Source: Cristatella mucedo | Lineage: Eukaryota; Bryozoa; Phylactolaemata; Cristatellidae | DNA: 60,885 nucleotides | Direction of reading: 5' to 3' | Assembly: GCA_009760855.2 (NCBI GenBank) | Contig: WPIO01000286.1 | Coordinates: 64,001 to 124,885 of the forward strand | In this document: positions 21,715-32,429 of the stretch, piece after piece | Layout of the letters: every line of letters starts with the position of its first letter | How positions within the stretch are numbered: position 1 is the stretch's first letter | Notes under the pieces: generated by a model | What the model was told of the DNA's origin: nothing | The model's database searches: none | The model's input: only the letters and a program-made list of their open reading frames with translations | Made by a program: the position numbers and the translations under genes

Positions 21715-21879
21715 CTTAAAACGCTATTCGTATTTTAATATGACCACAAGAATTTTTTCTGGAAGTCCTTTGACTACATGGACCCCAGTGCATTTACCAA
21801 GCTGGGTATTGAACCCTGTGCTGTTGGGCGTCCTGCTCTGCCCTCCCGATGGGCAATCTTGATGGTCACGAGATGACGA

Positions 21880-22082
21880 AATGGCAGCACTGACCTGAGA
21901 TCGCTGGTCATCTAGATTGTAGCACTGTCACGTGATTGTAATGTATTTAAGCAGGTCACCAGCCTTGCTCACCAACTTCCGTGCGAGAGAGAGAGAGAAG
22001 CAGGCACCTTTGGCCAGCTGCCGGAGCCTGTGCACCACCGCTCCTAGTGGAGCCTACGATCTTCAGACAACTTCTTATTCTG
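21880..22082 (+). promoter_or_regulatory. Possible Pol II promoter and untranslated first exon
   Basis: An E-box TCACGTGA (CACGTG at 21929-21934) and a TATA-like TATTTAA (21944-21950) are followed about 30 bp later by a purine run (GAGAGAGAGAGA, 21984-21998). About 100 bp of moderately GC-rich sequence then ends at CTG|GTAATA, a donor-like site (GT at 22083). No downstream exon was identified. It could also be part of a terminal repeat of a mobile element, as it starts where a LINE ends. Confidence 0.3.
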
Positions 22083-22156
22083 GTAATATTATTATTTACA
22101 TGTAACGTTTAGGTTCGTAGCGCTTGCTTTGCTTTCAGCGTGTGCTCGATTGGGTG

Positions 22157-22256
<100 letters not shown>

Positions 22257-22259
22257 CAA

Positions 22260-23640
22260 GTAGCGATCAAGTAAAGTCTGTATGTACTCACAAATGTACT
22301 TCTTGTCTCATGCTTCGCTCTATCGTCGAAGAATGAAAGCTAATGTTTCGGTACCATGAAGACAGCAAACGGAATTTAGCCCTTGGCAATTTTTTAAATG
22401 AGATAAATAGATCTGAGATTGTTAATGCAAATACACTAGTTGAAATGGTAAATCCTAGTCGACTATTGCCTGCTGATGGGTGCTGAAATGGCCATCGCTG
22501 TCATTTTTTGCTAGCACTCTCAAGTAGCTTGGTTTCTAGTCTTGAGCACGATTACAAGCATTCATAATAGCTTTATTTCATGATGTTTGAGCAAGCCTGT
22601 TTGAGATGACTATATAACGCTGGCTTTTTTCACCAATGACCAATAGGCTCTTGCGTGTAGCTCTGCCACCTACCGAGTAAGTTGTTCTGCGGTCTACGAT
22701 TTGTATACTTAAGAAGAGATAACTGATGATAACAAAACTCACTATTAACAGTTGCTAATTGTACTCGTAATTCTAGCTGTAGGTAGGAGAAGTTGACTCT
22801 GTTCGCCGAAAGGAAGCTGCACTGCAACCGTAATAGATTAAATTTGCCCATTCCCGTAGTCCCGCATGACTTCTCAAGTGTTTCGAATGCTTTCCAAGCA
22901 TATTTGCCGAATTTCCGTGTTTTCCTCCTCGTCATGACAGAACGATGCAGCAAAAGTGTTCTAATAAAGATGCTAGTCTCAATCGAAGTATGACTAACGC
23001 TGGTGCAGCCCTGAGTCTTGCATCGCGACCAATGAGCTGTAGGTTGCATTGATACTTATCTATGGGCGTGCCAAAGGTAGCTGAATCCATTGCTAAGGAG
23101 AAAAGTACCTGTACCGAAACGTAGCTAATCAATATCCGTAGTTTAGATAAGTACATTTAACAGCAGGTTTTTAGGCGTTCAACCAAGACTATCAGGTCTT
23201 TGGCCATGAGCTTAAATCAGCTCAAATGCCAAGGTCAGGTCCGCGTGCACAGACGGCTGCCCATTACACGGTTACTGCTATGCCGTGTGGGCCTCAAATA
23301 AACACTACAGCTGTGTGCTAATATCTTGAAGATTGAAGACTTCAAGGTCACTTCCGTCTTACTAGAAAATCTCGAGTGTCTTTCGCCCATCTGAAAATAT
23401 TAGGTCCACTTCTTCATATCAGGTTTCTTTTTAAGCTTGCTTAAAGAACCAGTTATAATGTCCAAAGATCTTGAAATCAGACATTTGTAGCATCTTAAAT
23501 TTACAATGGAAAGATTGATAAAAATCTTTAGCGGGATATTTCAAAATCTGGGTATTGTTAAGTGCATGCGTATGTATCGACATCAGTAACTACACCAAGC
23601 GACAAACGCTAAGTGTGCACTGTGGGGGATAGTTTTACAA
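22260..23640. other. Region without a recognised gene
   Basis: The longest frame is on the minus strand, 22630-23049 (139 codons, many Arg, Lys and Cys). It shows no signature and no splice or UTR support, so I do not call it a gene. No repeat family from the rest of the window is evident here. Confidence 0.35.
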
Positions 23641-23995
23641 AGAACACCCACTGCTTAAGTGGTTTTTAGTATCCCTTGGGTAGCCGAAATACTTCACCTC
23701 GACCAACAAAGAGGAAGTGAGAAGCCCAGCTGAGTCTGGAGCGAAGTCGAGTGAGTGAATAGTATGGAAATATCAGCTCCGGACGGCTAGAGATTATGAA
23801 TTTCCCTTTGTATCCATGTAATACCTGTTAGCCGTTGCAGCTCCGTCAGCAAATTAGACACACTGGATGACCTTTGAAATTCGGTGACCATCCTTGTGAC
23901 CTTATTCAGCACCAGCTGCACTAGCGTCGTCGTAGCTGTACAGAACAAGCACTGCTCAAAAAAGCTGTAAAATGACGTTATCAAAAAATTTGCAT
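23640..23995 (-). mobile_element. Decayed LINE, second family, C-terminal part
   Basis: The minus frame 23787-23984 contains LVLNKVTRMVTEFQRSSSVS followed by LLTELQRLTGI, which aligns with the LQLVQN-ARLV...LL-ELHWLPV stretch at the end of CR1-like ORF2. The adjoining sequence resembles 27600-27720, where the same family keeps its WNSLP motif. Confidence 0.5.
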
Positions 23996-24229
23996 TCTAG
24001 TTTTTCTGGATCGCTTTACTGTAAATTTCTATACCGGTGCTTTGGTTTCTTACGCTCTAGTCAGGGCGTCTGTTGTAGTAATCAGCATAGGTTTTTGATG
24101 CCAAATGTTTTTACAGACCATTTGACATTCTAGATGTCAGAAGCCTAGGGTCATTCGGTTTATTTTCGCTGAAGTGTGTGATGCTGGAGGGATCGTGTTT
24201 AGTGTCCTTTCTTGTTTATTCTACCCTAA

Positions 24230-26660
24230 TCACCAGCATATAATCAACATGAATAAGCACATAAAAGACGAGCTACAAGGACTCAATAAATTATGTTAGA
24301 AATGGATGCATTTTTAGTTTCTTTTTTAATGTAGTGCACTCAGAAGAGGACATCACCCAAATAGGAAGTGATTTCTAGGTTTCGGGAGGATAAGAACTAA
24401 AAGCACAGTCACCGTAAGATGTGAGTCTTGTACGAGGTCTAGATAAACGCTTGGATACTGAAATGCAGGGGGTACAATGCTTAGCCTGGTGGGGAGGAGA
24501 TCTGATAGGTATGCTTGAGCCAAATAGTGGAGGGAGCGAAGAGTGACAAAACCTTTAAATTGATGCTTTGCTTGACTGAGACCTGGTGCAGGTCGGCGAG
24601 AATGAGTGCGATGTGGCAACTGCGCCGTTTCCGACTAACAAGCCTAGCTGCAGAGTTTGGCACCAGCTGTAGTCATCTAATTGCACAGGCCGTTAGTTCA
24701 GCAAGCAGTGGATTACAGAAGTCAAGACGGGATGTCACAAATGCGTGGACGAATTTAGATGTAGTACCTACCCATCTGTAAATAAGCCCGATATCGAGCA
24801 ATTCCAGGTAGCTGAGCGTAGGCAGACTGACTATAGAGTAGATTGGATCGTCTTATTAAAGGTCACTACGTAACATGACACCTAGGTTCCGTATAGGTTT
24901 AAATGCTTGCATGACCGATTTTGAGCGACATTTTTTTCAATTTCTGAATCACACTTGGTTCGCCAGTAACGAGTAAGTTGTTTTTTTCATCTTTCAATGC
25001 ATGAAAGTTTGCTGCCGTCCATGTGCGGCTGCCATCAACATCCGAAGCAAGGCAGCTGAGAGAATTCAATTGCTTAAGGGCTGGGAGTGATTAAAGCAAA
25101 GTTACAACGGAGGGTCATCTGCATTGAAGTGAAAGCTGAGACTGTGCATGACAATCATATCAGCAAGAGGGAGAGTGTTAACCATGAAAAGAACTGGACC
25201 AAGCACAGAGCGCTGAGGAACGTCATATTTAAGAGGTTCCTCAGATGATCTTTGTCCATTTAAGCCAATGCTCAAGAGCCGAATTGATGCGAAGCAGTGC
25301 CATTGGTGCCCAACCGAGATGAGAGGCGCCCAATCAGGAATTGATGATTGACTGTATCAAAATCTGCCCAAAGATCGAGCCAAAATAGCAGACACTTTAC
25401 CTATGCCTGCATCATTAAGTAATTCGGTATACACCTGAAGAAATGCTGACTCTTTGGGGTGATTAGCCCTACAACCAGACTGGAAATTGCTAGCAAGAAT
25501 TTCTGTTTTAATATGTGAGTTAAGCCGGTCTAGCATGACTGGCTCCAGCGTTTCTATTATGCATAGTAGAAGGAAGACTGGGTGGAAGTTGCTCAAGTTC
25601 TCTTGGTCAATGGCTACTTTATTGATTAGTGTCCTGGCTAAATAGCCTTTCCGAAAGGTGCTGGGACAAGATCTGATGCTAATCACATATTTATGATGTT
25701 AGTGATCTGTGGCAGCAGCAGATCAATGTATTTGCAGGACAGTGAGAACAGGGCAAAGATGACTAGTTGTTTTCTTTTATTGGGATTTGAACTTCAGTAC
25801 GTGGTCACTGGTAACCTTTTTGAGTGTAGACATTGAGGTGCTGCATGGAATTGAGGGGCGTGATTCCAGGAGGAGGCCGAAATCTAAGGATGGACTCCCT
25901 TATTTTGTCAATCCTGCCGACGGAGAAATAAGTGAAGCGATTAGCTAAATCAGGCAAGGTGTTTTGGCCCAGTGGTTAAGGTGCTCGCACCGACCGAGAT
26001 CTGGCCGAGGTCATGGGCTTGACCACTGTGGCATATGTGAAGCACCTGAATAGACGTTAATTTCTCTTAGTGCGCTATATACATGAATTGTATTTATTTG
26101 TTTGTATTATCACTGAAATCAGTAGGTAAGAAGCTAACCTGGGAGCTATAAAGAAGATGTTTGATCGTAGGCATGAGCCTTTTCGGACTGCCCCGCTTTG
26201 ATCCAACAATCATTTTACGGAAGCTAGACTTTGCCTTTGGCGAATTGAATCGATGATCAATTTGTATGATCAAAGCCATCCTCGTAGGTTTGTTGATAGA
26301 TAGTCAGTCCCGATCTTTTGTGTGATTTTTAATATTTGTGCTTTGTAGATCTCGCTAGTTTAATTTCTGTGATATACCGAAGGCCGTGTGGGCAAGGGCA
26401 TACATTGAGCTTAGTCAGAGGTACAAACTCGTCGAACATGCCAGCTGGCGTCGTGTTGCAGCAATCTACCGATAACTGCAGGTCGGAAGGGGCATAGAGC
26501 AGCTGAAGCGAGCCAGATATTTTCACATGAACAGCGTCGATTTCAGGGGTCTTGAAACTTCGCGATTCACAGTTGATCTTATATGAGGAAGAGGTGACAG
26601 ATAAGCAGAATTTGGTAATAATTGGTGATGATAGAGTGCAATGGAGTGAAAAAATGTGAT
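24230..26660 (-). mobile_element. Old, long LINE of the main family
   Basis: It is collinear on the minus strand: C-terminal region 24300-24760 (MPNSAARLVSRKRRSCHIAL), RT pieces at 25020-25700 (SNFQSGCRANHPKESAFLQV, ENLSNFHPVFLL) and the linker and endonuclease end at 26100-26660. Stops and indels are frequent, so it is older than the 4.8- and 15.5-kb copies. A SINE has inserted at 25962. The tail is not clearly preserved at its lower end. Confidence 0.75.
25962..26103 (+). mobile_element. SINE inserted in old LINE
   Basis: An A-box-like TGGCCCAGTGG, then GGTCATGGGCTTGACC in the B-box place, GGCATATGTGAAGCACCTGA and the degraded hairpin, ending in TGTATTTATTTGTTTGTATT. Same family as 11232. 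Confidence 0.75.
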
Positions 26661-27055
26661 CGAGTATGGAACATTTACACGAGGTATAGGTAGACGATAA
26701 GATTCCGAAAAGGAAGTGCTACAATCCTTAGCAAGATGGGGAGTACATCTGATAAGGACTCCAGAGCCAAATAATTAAAAGACCTAAAAGTGAGTGACAA
26801 ATCCTTAAAGTTAATGCGTTGATTGACTGGGAGAAATTTCAGGTTGGTGAGAAGTGATGAGATGTGGCAACTGCGAAGCTCACGGTTTGAAAGTCTAACT
26901 GCAAATTTGTGCACCTGCTGTAAGTGCATGATTGCAGGGACTGGCAGGCCAGCAAGTACTGAGTTGCAGAAGTCAAGACAGGATGTCGCAAATGCATGAA
27001 CCAATTTAGATTTTTCATCTTTGTCTAAACAAGCCCGAATTATAAAAATGTTATT
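26661..27055 (-). mobile_element. LINE C-terminal fragment
   Basis: The minus frame 26675-27004 reads MVHAFATSCLDFCNSVLAGL, then LLTNLKFLPVNQRINFKDLS, the C-terminal ORF2 stretch of the main family. It joins the endonuclease end of the neighbouring old LINE on one side and a TA run on the other. Confidence 0.7.
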
Positions 27056-27061
27056 TGACTA

Positions 27062-27085
27062 AGCTATATATATATATATATATAA
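27062..27085. repeat. Short (TA)n run
   Basis: About 24 bp of TA dinucleotide at the LINE boundary. Confidence 0.9.
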
Positions 27086-27109
27086 TATAAAAATCAAATT
27101 ACTAAAATA

Positions 27110-27180
27110 TGCAAACCAAGTGGGATTCAGAAATTGGAAAGGTTAAAATCGGCTCTGCAAGCGTGTCTTCTGTTTTTACT
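27110..27180 (+). mobile_element. Small LINE piece, plus strand
   Basis: The bases around AAGTGGGATTCAGAAATTGG and AAAATCGGCTCTGCAAGCGT match the plus-sense LINE segment that encodes KPSVIQRLKMPNLKIGSASI in the 5-kb copy. Confidence 0.5.
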
Positions 27181-27489
27181 TCTACTTCCTGCAATTGGTC
27201 TTCAGGTTTACAAAAAGGTGATGCATACTAAATTTCAGGCTCGTTTTCCGTTAATCGCTAACTCAGGTGTTGCAGGGTCGTCCTACAAACATGTTGGCTC
27301 TTTTCTGCTCGCTTATGTTAATCTCTTCAACATCGTCATTATTAGGTTTTACTTACACCACCTGCTTCCCGCACTGAAAAAGTTAAACTGATTAAACAGC
27401 TATATTTATATATCATCGGGGTTATCACCAGCAGTTGCAGTGGTCAACCACTTGACTTCTGCAAAACCTGAACCCGTAACTCAGGTCGT

Positions 27490-27830
27490 GAAGATTGTAA
27501 TGTAATGCATCTTCATCTGTAACTCCACAACGTCATTAATACCATATGGGTGTTACGCAGGAGAGTTTTGTGTAGCCCACTCACAGCCTAAGCGGCTTAG
27601 CCAACAGACTTCGTGTCACGCAGCAAAGAGAACGTGGAAAGCATAGCAGAGTCAGGAGAGCAGTTGAGGTAGTGATTAGCATAGAAGTAGCAGCTCAGGA
27701 CCACTGAAAAAGATGAGCCACAGTCGGCATGAGGCAAGTAGTTTTCGTGGCGTAAGAATTGTGGAAGCGAGTTCCACAATCTAGGAGATGTAATACATTA
27801 TCGCTTTGCTAAGACATAAGTCCGACTAAC
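27490..27830 (-). mobile_element. Second LINE family, 3' end with ATGTA-type tail
   Basis: The minus-strand 3' end is at AATGTAATG (27496-27506). Next come the family's 3' UTR (CTGTAACTCCACAACGTCAT, GGGTGTTACGCAGGAGAGTT) and a C-terminal frame with MWNSLPQFLRHENYL. The same 3' UTR occurs at 28428-28530 and 46640-46790. Confidence 0.65.
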
Positions 27831-27839
27831 ATTTCGACT

Positions 27840-28427
27840 CTCATCGTGATGAAATCTTTAACAGCGTCGGCATTCATTTCCAACACACCCAATGCCGACC
27901 ACTGCCAAACTACTCACGACCCACATCTTTATGAAATTTCTGAGTTGAAAGCCAATAGTTCCTAACATACTTTCACCAATTGATGTAATCAGTCCTGTAG
28001 ATGATAGTTGGTGAGGGAACTTGGGGTGTATTACTTCTACTATTGCAATGCTTCTCATCAAGCTTAGGGAAATTTGGTTGAAGAAATCACGTTCACTTCT
28101 ATATCTAGACTCTTTAGTTGCAGCACTTTGAAATCCAACAGTATAGTATAGGTCAATTAAGCATGCACCTCGTGTGGTGCTATCTTGACCCTATATATTT
28201 CGGCTTACTATAATACTCGAGCCAGCCATTAGCCTGACCATAGCCTCATTACGGGTGCTACTCTGACGTAGGAGCATGTTCCTAAAAAAATTGGTTAGTA
28301 AGCTGACTGAAATGATCTTTCTCGTAGTAAAATAATCGCTTAACTTGTCTTCAACATTTTCTGGTTTATTAGCAAGTAATAGAAACGCTTTGAAGTTCGC
28401 TTGTTAACATTCGTATTATTGTAATGT
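27840..28427. other. No feature recognised
   Basis: AT-rich sequence with short frames only. It lies between two tails of the second LINE family and might be their decayed interior, but I cannot show it. Confidence 0.35.
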
Positions 28428-28530
28428 AATGCATGTGATGTAATGTATTTCCGTCTGTAACTCAACAAAGTCATAAAGATCATGTGGGTGTTACGCAGGA
28501 GAGTTTTGTATGACACACTATTGTATGACA
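28428..28530 (-). mobile_element. Second LINE family, solo 3' end
   Basis: Begins at GTAATGTAATGCATGTGATG and repeats the 3' UTR of the 27.5-kb copy up to GAGAGTTTTGTATGACACAC. It stops about 130 bp before the TRIM exon. Confidence 0.65.
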
Positions 28531-28660
28531 CACTATATTAGCTAGAGCTGCGAGTAGTTGTTGCTGAATGTGTAACAAGACATTGCATGTACTTTTATTA
28601 TTGATTGTTTTATAAAAAGCTCTATCAGGTGTATTATCTTTACAAAGGGTGTTTTTTCAG

Positions 28661-29718
28661 TGCCGGTGATACAGCCTATTCTATGAATATGATGGAACAA
28701 GATCCAGTTCACTACTGCTGCATTTGCAAAGAGTTTCTCAACGATCCAATCTTGCTCAGCTGTCTGCACAACTGCTGCAAGAAGTGCATGTTGGAAAAGA
28801 CTGCTCAGTTAGATGACAAGCAGATTACCTGCCCTGAATGTTTAACTTTCGGAGTTATTGCCTTGGCAGAGTCGAATCTGTTCATTACTTTGAAGCAATT
28901 TTATACTGATGCTAAGTGCGATCCATGCCTAATGATTGATAATGATTCTCCAGCGACATTTTACTGCAAACAATGTCCTAAGATTGTTTGCGGAACTTGC
29001 TCAGAATGCCACAAGGGACACACTGTGGACCATGTCACAGCACCACTGGATTTTTACACCACCAGTGGAAGCTCTAGTGCACAATGTCCAGTAGACAAAA
29101 GGCAACTGGAATATATGTGCTTGACGTGTATGAGGCTTAGGTGTAGCACTTGCATTAAAGATGTGTGCCTCGCTGAGAAGCACGACATCAACTGTCCTGC
29201 GAATGAGGCCGTTATAACCACGATGGTTCGTCAAAAACAAGACATATCTGAAAATATAAAGCTAATAGAGGATTTATTAGTAGCGTTTAATCGAGCTGAG
29301 TGGCTGAAGGCAGTAAATGAAGCACGCACAGCATGCTGGGACACTATCCGGAAGAATAAGAAAGCTGCTCTGGATTGCATCAATAAAGTGTTTTTGGCAG
29401 CTCAACAAGACCTGGAAGGACTAAGTGACAAGCTTAGTGCCGAAGTGTCGTTCGAAGTAGAAGAAAATAATCAGCTAAAAAAAATCGCCAAGTCAGCTGC
29501 TGCACATGGTAGGTACGTGCTGGATTCTGGCGATTCTACATGGCTGCTCGATCAATCTGACCGGATCACATCATGCCTAAGAAGTCATGTCAACCAGCTC
29601 TCAGAATTATCTAAAGCTCAAGCTATCACTGACCGCGTTGTCGTACCCAAGAATTTTTCAGACGCAGCCAGGAAGTATATATTAAATACGGTAATTGGCA
29701 AGCCAGAATTATATTCCG
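28661..29718 (+). CDS. TRIM/RBCC-type protein, first coding exon (RING, two B-boxes, coiled coil)
   Basis: The likely start is ATG 28683 (MNMMEQDPVHY), just after an acceptor-like GTTTTTTCAG ending at 28660. The upstream ATG at 28605 would add 26 unlikely residues. A complete C3HC4 RING follows: CCIC, CLHNCCKKC, CPEC, at about residues 12-55. B-box 1 starts at CDPC and runs through FYCKQCPKIVCGTCSECHKG. A second B-box has QCPVDK, YMCLTCMRLRCSTC and a final H; its usual CxxH histidine is replaced. A long charged helical stretch follows (about residues 190-330), matching the coiled coil of the RBCC module. The open frame goes on to 29762, but a consensus donor CCG|GTAAGT sits at 29718/29719, so more exons are expected. 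TRIM proteins are mostly E3 ubiquitin ligases: the RING recruits E2 enzymes and the C-terminal domain picks targets. No C-terminal domain was found downstream in this window. No frameshift or stop interrupts the exon. Confidence 0.85.
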
Positions 29719-31029
29719 GTAAGTTGTGCACTGAAATCCCGAGAGATAGTTTACATTATTAAAAACTTGATTTTTGACGATGCTTATTCAAGTATTCTAT
29801 GCACTGCCACTTTCATCAAATTCAGTAGTTTCTTCTGGTCAAGTACTGAACTGAAGTATCCTTAGGTGGAGGTCAATTCCTTTCCGTTTGGTCTTTGCAC
29901 CTCACCTGTGGCTAAAGAGCCGGTGCGGTTACACGTTCTGGCTGACTTTATAGCTCTGCAATAGCACAAAATGACCAGTAGAAATCTCCAGACTTCCATT
30001 TTAATCCAAAGAGATAGATTATTTCATCCTCCTTTGTCTTGGCTGGGCAGCAGTAAATAGTTTTCCAAATATTGGCTGCTACGTTTTGTCAGCTTCAGGT
30101 CTCACGATGTTTGCTTTCTTCGTCGACGAGCTCTAACTGTGATCTATAACTAAGATCCGCCATCGCATAGGCTTTGCTGGCTTGAAATATTCATCTGATT
30201 AGCTGGCAGCAATTATGTCATATTTGGCACTGCAACTGCAAGTGGCAATAGAGATTTTACTGCTGCAATATTCCAACGAACGTCCTGACTCTTGAAGTAC
30301 TCGAATACTGTACTCCCATTCGAATACTCACGGCATGTGTGCATTAGTGGTAAGGATGTCAATTCAGGGCTGTGCATTGTCCGGTAAATAAATAACAAAT
30401 CGACCAACTTTAGCAATCTAATCTGATTATATAATTCATTTGCATAGCACCCTAAGAGAACTTAACCTCTATCCAGGCCCTTCGCCTTTGTGCAAAACTT
30501 CATCCACGACTTTTACTACCTATTGCATATACTTTGACAACGGTTGTTAAAGGCCACGATCCTAAACCCTTTGAGAAATCAGGGCGGCTTTAGTATTAAA
30601 GCTATTGTGCTGCGATGCCCATCTACTTCCTTTTTCACGTGGAATTATCAGTTATTAACTTATAAAACCTATTAAATTAAACTTGTTAGTTAATTTCTTA
30701 ACTTTGTCACATCACTCCTATAAACCGCCTGAGGCAAAAAGCGTAAGTGGAGTATTACATTACGTCGGTTTTTGTACCGCTTAATATTGGGTTATACCTT
30801 AACTGTTTCCTAGCCGTTACAATCCAGGAACCACGAATGATGCTGTCGGCGTCTTTTTACAGCCGGCGTTCAGTGCCTAGAAAGAGATTAAGCTCTCAGA
30901 GGGTTATTTGTGAATTTATTTTTATAATTACTATTTATATCTCAAAATTCGTAATTTCCTTGATAGAATTTGACGACATTCACCAGAACTGTTACTTAAC
31001 CTGTGTTTTTGCACTGTGACTTTGCCCAA
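29719..31029. other. Presumed intron or downstream DNA of the TRIM gene
   Basis: No second exon or NHL-type motif was found. The short plus frame at 30747-31019 has no signature. A degraded SINE tail on the minus strand lies at 30428-30490. Confidence 0.35.
30428..30490 (-). mobile_element. SINE tail fragment
   Basis: ATTCATTTGCATAGCACCCT then AAGAGAACTTAACCTCTATC is the minus-sense hairpin and tail of the SINE family. The tRNA-like head is absent. Confidence 0.5.
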
Positions 31030-31135
31030 AGATTGAATGCTGGTCGTTAGTGACCGAGGTCGTATGCTCGAAATTCACGGCATACTAGCAGTGCCTGAAT
31101 AATGATTAATTTCTCTTGGTGAATAATATCATATT
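31030..31135 (+). mobile_element. Decayed SINE
   Basis: Retains GACCGAGGTCGTATGCTCGA (B-box region), GTGCCTGAATAATGATTAAT and TCTCTTGGTGAATAATAT from the SINE body and hairpin. The head is lost. Confidence 0.5.
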
Positions 31136-31593
31136 GTTAGTTTTATTGGCATTAGGCAATTTGCATAAATACGCATGCAGCTGATGGTTAAACTCCACAC
31201 ATTGCTTACAACGGAAATTCCATATTTGGCCAATTGTGATAACTGGCTTTGCTAGATTGCTGCCTCGTGGATTATCGGGCACAGCTTTCCTGGTTGCGAA
31301 CTTACTCTTGCAGCAACATCCCATTCATTTTTAAACATCAAAACTGTTAGAGCAAATTTATGCACAGATACGAGTGGACCAAAAACTTGCTTGAATTGTG
31401 GTTGGCAATGTAAATGCAGGCTGACCGTAAATCTTCCAAAATATAAAATGTTCGTTTTTGTTATGCAAGCAAGGACAAAGACTATGCTAGCTACATATAG
31501 TTAGCTCAAATAATCGATTACAATTATTATAAGCCTTATTAAATTTCTTATTAATAGAAGCATATAGATTAGATAGGGACACTACATCTGAGT
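31136..31593. other. No gene recognised
   Basis: A minus frame (31106-31324) carries CKQCVEFNHQLHAYLC, a Cys/His pattern that could be a remnant of a transposon-type zinc-binding segment. It is too short to assign. Confidence 0.25.
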
Positions 31594-31790
31594 TGGTCCT
31601 TGAATGTGTGACATCCCGTCTTGACTTCTGTAACCCATTGCTTGCTGGCCAATGTTCAATCAGGCGCTTACAGCTGGTGCAAGACTCTGCTGCTAGCACT
31701 GGCTACCAGTCAAGCAACGGATCTATTTAAAGTTTTTGTCGGTCAGTTTTAGAGTCACTTCATTCTTTACCTCCAGCCTGCCATTAAGAT
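31594..31790 (+). mobile_element. LINE C-terminal fragment
   Basis: Translates to VTSRLDFCNPLLAG and RRLQLVQDSAAS, then TGYQSSNGS in another frame. It ends beside the virus-like relic. Confidence 0.65.
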
Positions 31791-32409
31791 TTACCCCCTC
31801 CTATAATTGCTTGCTATACTTGCAATAATAGCTGGAATAGTGGGCAATAGTCCACCAGATCGAACTTCAAGGCAATTCTCCTTCCAAGCAAGTGGATCTA
31901 GTTGTGCTGCATTCCAATTAAGTTCTTCTCCAAACGTATCTGACAAAAAAAACTTACTAGGACCCAAATACAAATCAGAGTTGGACTTTTCTGCTTCAAG
32001 TAGTATTCCATTTATATAATATTCAATCTCTAATGATGCAACTATTTTGACAGTCCACTTTTCTCTGCAATTGTTATCCGGAATACTTGTCCATATTTTA
32101 CAGAAGCAATATCATCAATTTTTTTTATAAATAATCCTAAATCTACAACTCCTGTTATGCCAGATAGAAATCCACCTAATGTTTTTTTTTTTGTAGTAGT
32201 TCCAATAACTTTGAATGACTGTAAAAGTTTTTGAACAATTGTTGCTATCTTATTCGATGCTTGTAAACTTAGTTTCATTGCAATCTTTGGTACAACTTTT
32301 ATAACAGCTTTTGAGCCAAGTTCTGTTGCAGTTGTTGTTCCTGATAGTACTTTTTTTGTGGTATCTCAGCCTGATTTTACATGACCGCCTTTTCTAGTTA
32401 TTTTCTTCA
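31791..32409 (-). pseudogene. Virus-like relic, minus-strand gene
   Basis: A minus frame starts at ATG 32407-32409 (MKKITRKGGHVKSG), meets one TGA, and continues through LGSKAVIKVVPKIAMKLSLQ and LGGFLSGITGVVDLGLFIKK. It shifts by one base near 32050 into a second frame with SLEIEYYINGILLEAEK, GPSKFFLSDTFGEELNW and GGLLPTIPAIIASIASNY. One nonsense and one frameshift thus break a protein of about 200 residues. I do not recognise it by name. The AT-rich codon use, small size and position next to fibre-like genes suggest a minor structural protein of a Polinton/Maverick-like or adintovirus-like element; this is inference. Confidence 0.45.
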
Positions 32410-32429
32410 TATATACAGGAAACGGAAAA

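Noticed and set aside
22630-23049. 139-codon minus frame as a gene
   Set aside because: No domain, no splice or UTR evidence, and composition unlike a typical exon.
27134-27391. Small membrane protein (85 codons)
   Set aside because: Its first part is a plus-strand LINE fragment; the remainder has no support.
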